Below are positions 62,915-64,000 of a DNA stretch of 64,000 nt, piece by piece. Both the position numbers and the translations under genes were made by a program. The notes under the pieces were generated by a model that saw nothing but the letters and a program-made list of their open reading frames with translations, searched no databases and had not been told where the DNA came from. The DNA lies in assembly GCF_964340395.1 (NCBI RefSeq), contig NC_135556.1, positions 1,477,001 through 1,541,000 on the forward strand, given 5' to 3'. Each line of letters starts with the position of its first letter. Positions within the stretch are counted from its first letter, which is position 1. Source of the DNA: Glandiceps talaboti (Eukaryota; Hemichordata; Enteropneusta; Spengelidae).

Positions 62915-63151
62915 TGTAACCTTATCAAGTTCTTAATCCTGGTCTTGGTAGCGAGTTGACCGGTGTTTGGCGTAGTGGGTAAGGAAAGATAACCAGAGTC
63001 GTAGAGTATACTCAAAACACTACATTCTTTATTGCTACATGTGGTACACTAAAGTTACAAGCCAAGGATAATGAATAACCCAACCCCTAATTAATATTCA
63101 TGTACTGCTCACGAATAGTAATGTAATGGAATAGGCAGGGCACATGTCACA
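62915..63151 (-). repeat. 5' LTR
   Basis: 237 bp, identical by eye to 59573-59809. It should hold the promoter. On its outer side is the target duplication CAAAT (63152-63156). Confidence 0.97.
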
Positions 63152-64000
63152 CAAATATTATTATGAATAAGGCTGTCCGAGAAGAGAAAAATCCTGTCTA
63201 TGTTCCGAAAGATTTACAATATTTTTATCGATTGATCACAGAGTGCATAGTCACTTATCCACGTGACATATTTTCGATACAAAAAAAATATACGTAAAGT
63301 GAAATATTCTTTGATGAAAAATATGTTTACACATAAACACGTGAAAATCAAATGGGATGAAGTTTATATCTGGAAAATACTTGAACCAGTTTTGTTTATT
63401 ATTTATAAAACGTCGTGTAGGTATTATAATTCCTAGCTGATCAATGATGACTAAAACTGAATTATCGAAAATTTGAAATTTTGAATGTCATTTTATTTCA
63501 TCGGTAAAAAATAATTCTGTGGCCAAATTTCGTGAATTTTCATAGTTATTAACTATGCGGTAAATTTTAGAATGATCCGTTTTGATCACATTTTACTTGC
63601 ATACGGACGGAAAACGAGCCATTAAAACCTACAGTAGTCGGGATTACGTTGCACTAAATTTCTAAAAACAAACAAGGTTACATGTTCTGAGAGATATAGT
63701 TCAATATCATTGCATGGACAGATTTTACGTTGCAGGGCTTCATCGGTGTATGCTTTAATAACAAATCGAATGATGTATGTGACATGCTTAGCACGTACGT
63801 CTTTCTCTTGGCCCAGGCCATTTTACGAGAGGTATGTTTTTTCACGGAAGTGAAATTAAGAAATCTCAAAACGAACATCAATCAAACAAAACAGTATTAT
63901 GAAAAATCTCACATAAAACTACGATTTTTGAAGCTACAAAACATGCGAGTTGGTCACTTGTAGATTGTACTGTGACCCAGAGTCGAGTTGGGTGTGGAAT
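63152..64000. other. Intergenic sequence right of the retrotransposon
   Basis: No supported gene, RNA or repeat boundary. It continues the sequence interrupted at 59572. Confidence 0.35.

Larger units (their letters stand above)
59573..63151 (-). mobile_element. Complete non-autonomous LTR retrotransposon (Gypsy-type, gag-protease only)
   Basis: Two 237-bp LTRs (59573-59809 and 62915-63151) appear identical base for base, with TGT...ACA ends. CAAAT flanks both sides (59568-59572 and 63152-63156), a 5-bp target duplication. Reading leftwards there is a primer-binding-site candidate, TGGTGATCAGCGCTGGG (62913-62897), one base after the 5' LTR. Then come a leader of about 1.1 kb, one long ORF, and a purine tract AAAAGAAGGGGGGAGG (59828-59812) just before the 3' LTR. 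Reverse transcriptase, RNase H and integrase are absent. The LTR has AATAAA. The structure is that of a very recent insertion moved by enzymes supplied in trans. Confidence 0.96.

Overview
This is eukaryotic DNA: AT-rich, with GT-AG introns, CA and ATAC microsatellites, non-LTR retrotransposons, DNA transposons and a SINE. The genes and repeats are animal-like. I favour a marine invertebrate, probably a deuterostome such as a hemichordate or cephalochordate, but only with low confidence.

Two host genes can be read. They lie head to head, with about 0.35 kb between the coding start of one and the predicted transcription start of the other. On the minus strand is a gene of more than 43 kb for an AtuA-family (DUF1446, 'acyclic terpene utilisation') protein with an apparent mitochondrial presequence. 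Eight exons join in one open frame: 48018-47853, 42517-42417, 40437-40237, 39437-39349, 25449-25350, 24071-23950, 7523-7327 and 4714-4650. The 3' end lies beyond base 1. On the plus strand is a complete pirin gene with seven coding exons from 50437 to 56207, giving 288 residues and all four metal ligands.

The rest is mobile and repetitive DNA, mostly inside the giant introns of the AtuA gene. It includes a 2.2-kb minisatellite (26-bp unit); a CR1-like LINE (14.5-17.1 kb); a tRNA-derived SINE (18.5 kb); an L1/Tx1-like LINE with a probable 9-bp target duplication (26.3-30.4 kb) that landed just upstream of a pogo-type transposase pseudogene (30.5-32.1 kb); a dead hAT element with intact ends (44.8-47.6 kb); and nested copies of short non-coding elements. 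Downstream of pirin is a very young 3.6-kb LTR retrotransposon with identical 237-bp LTRs and a 5-bp target duplication. It has only a gag-protease reading frame (59573-63151).

The most novel pattern is a shared architecture in four unrelated-sequence repeat families. Each has a hairpin at one end, and one arm of that hairpin recurs inverted at the opposite end. Three of the four carry an internal tandem array (units of about 110, 146 and 150 bp). This resembles non-autonomous Helentron/HINE rolling-circle elements.
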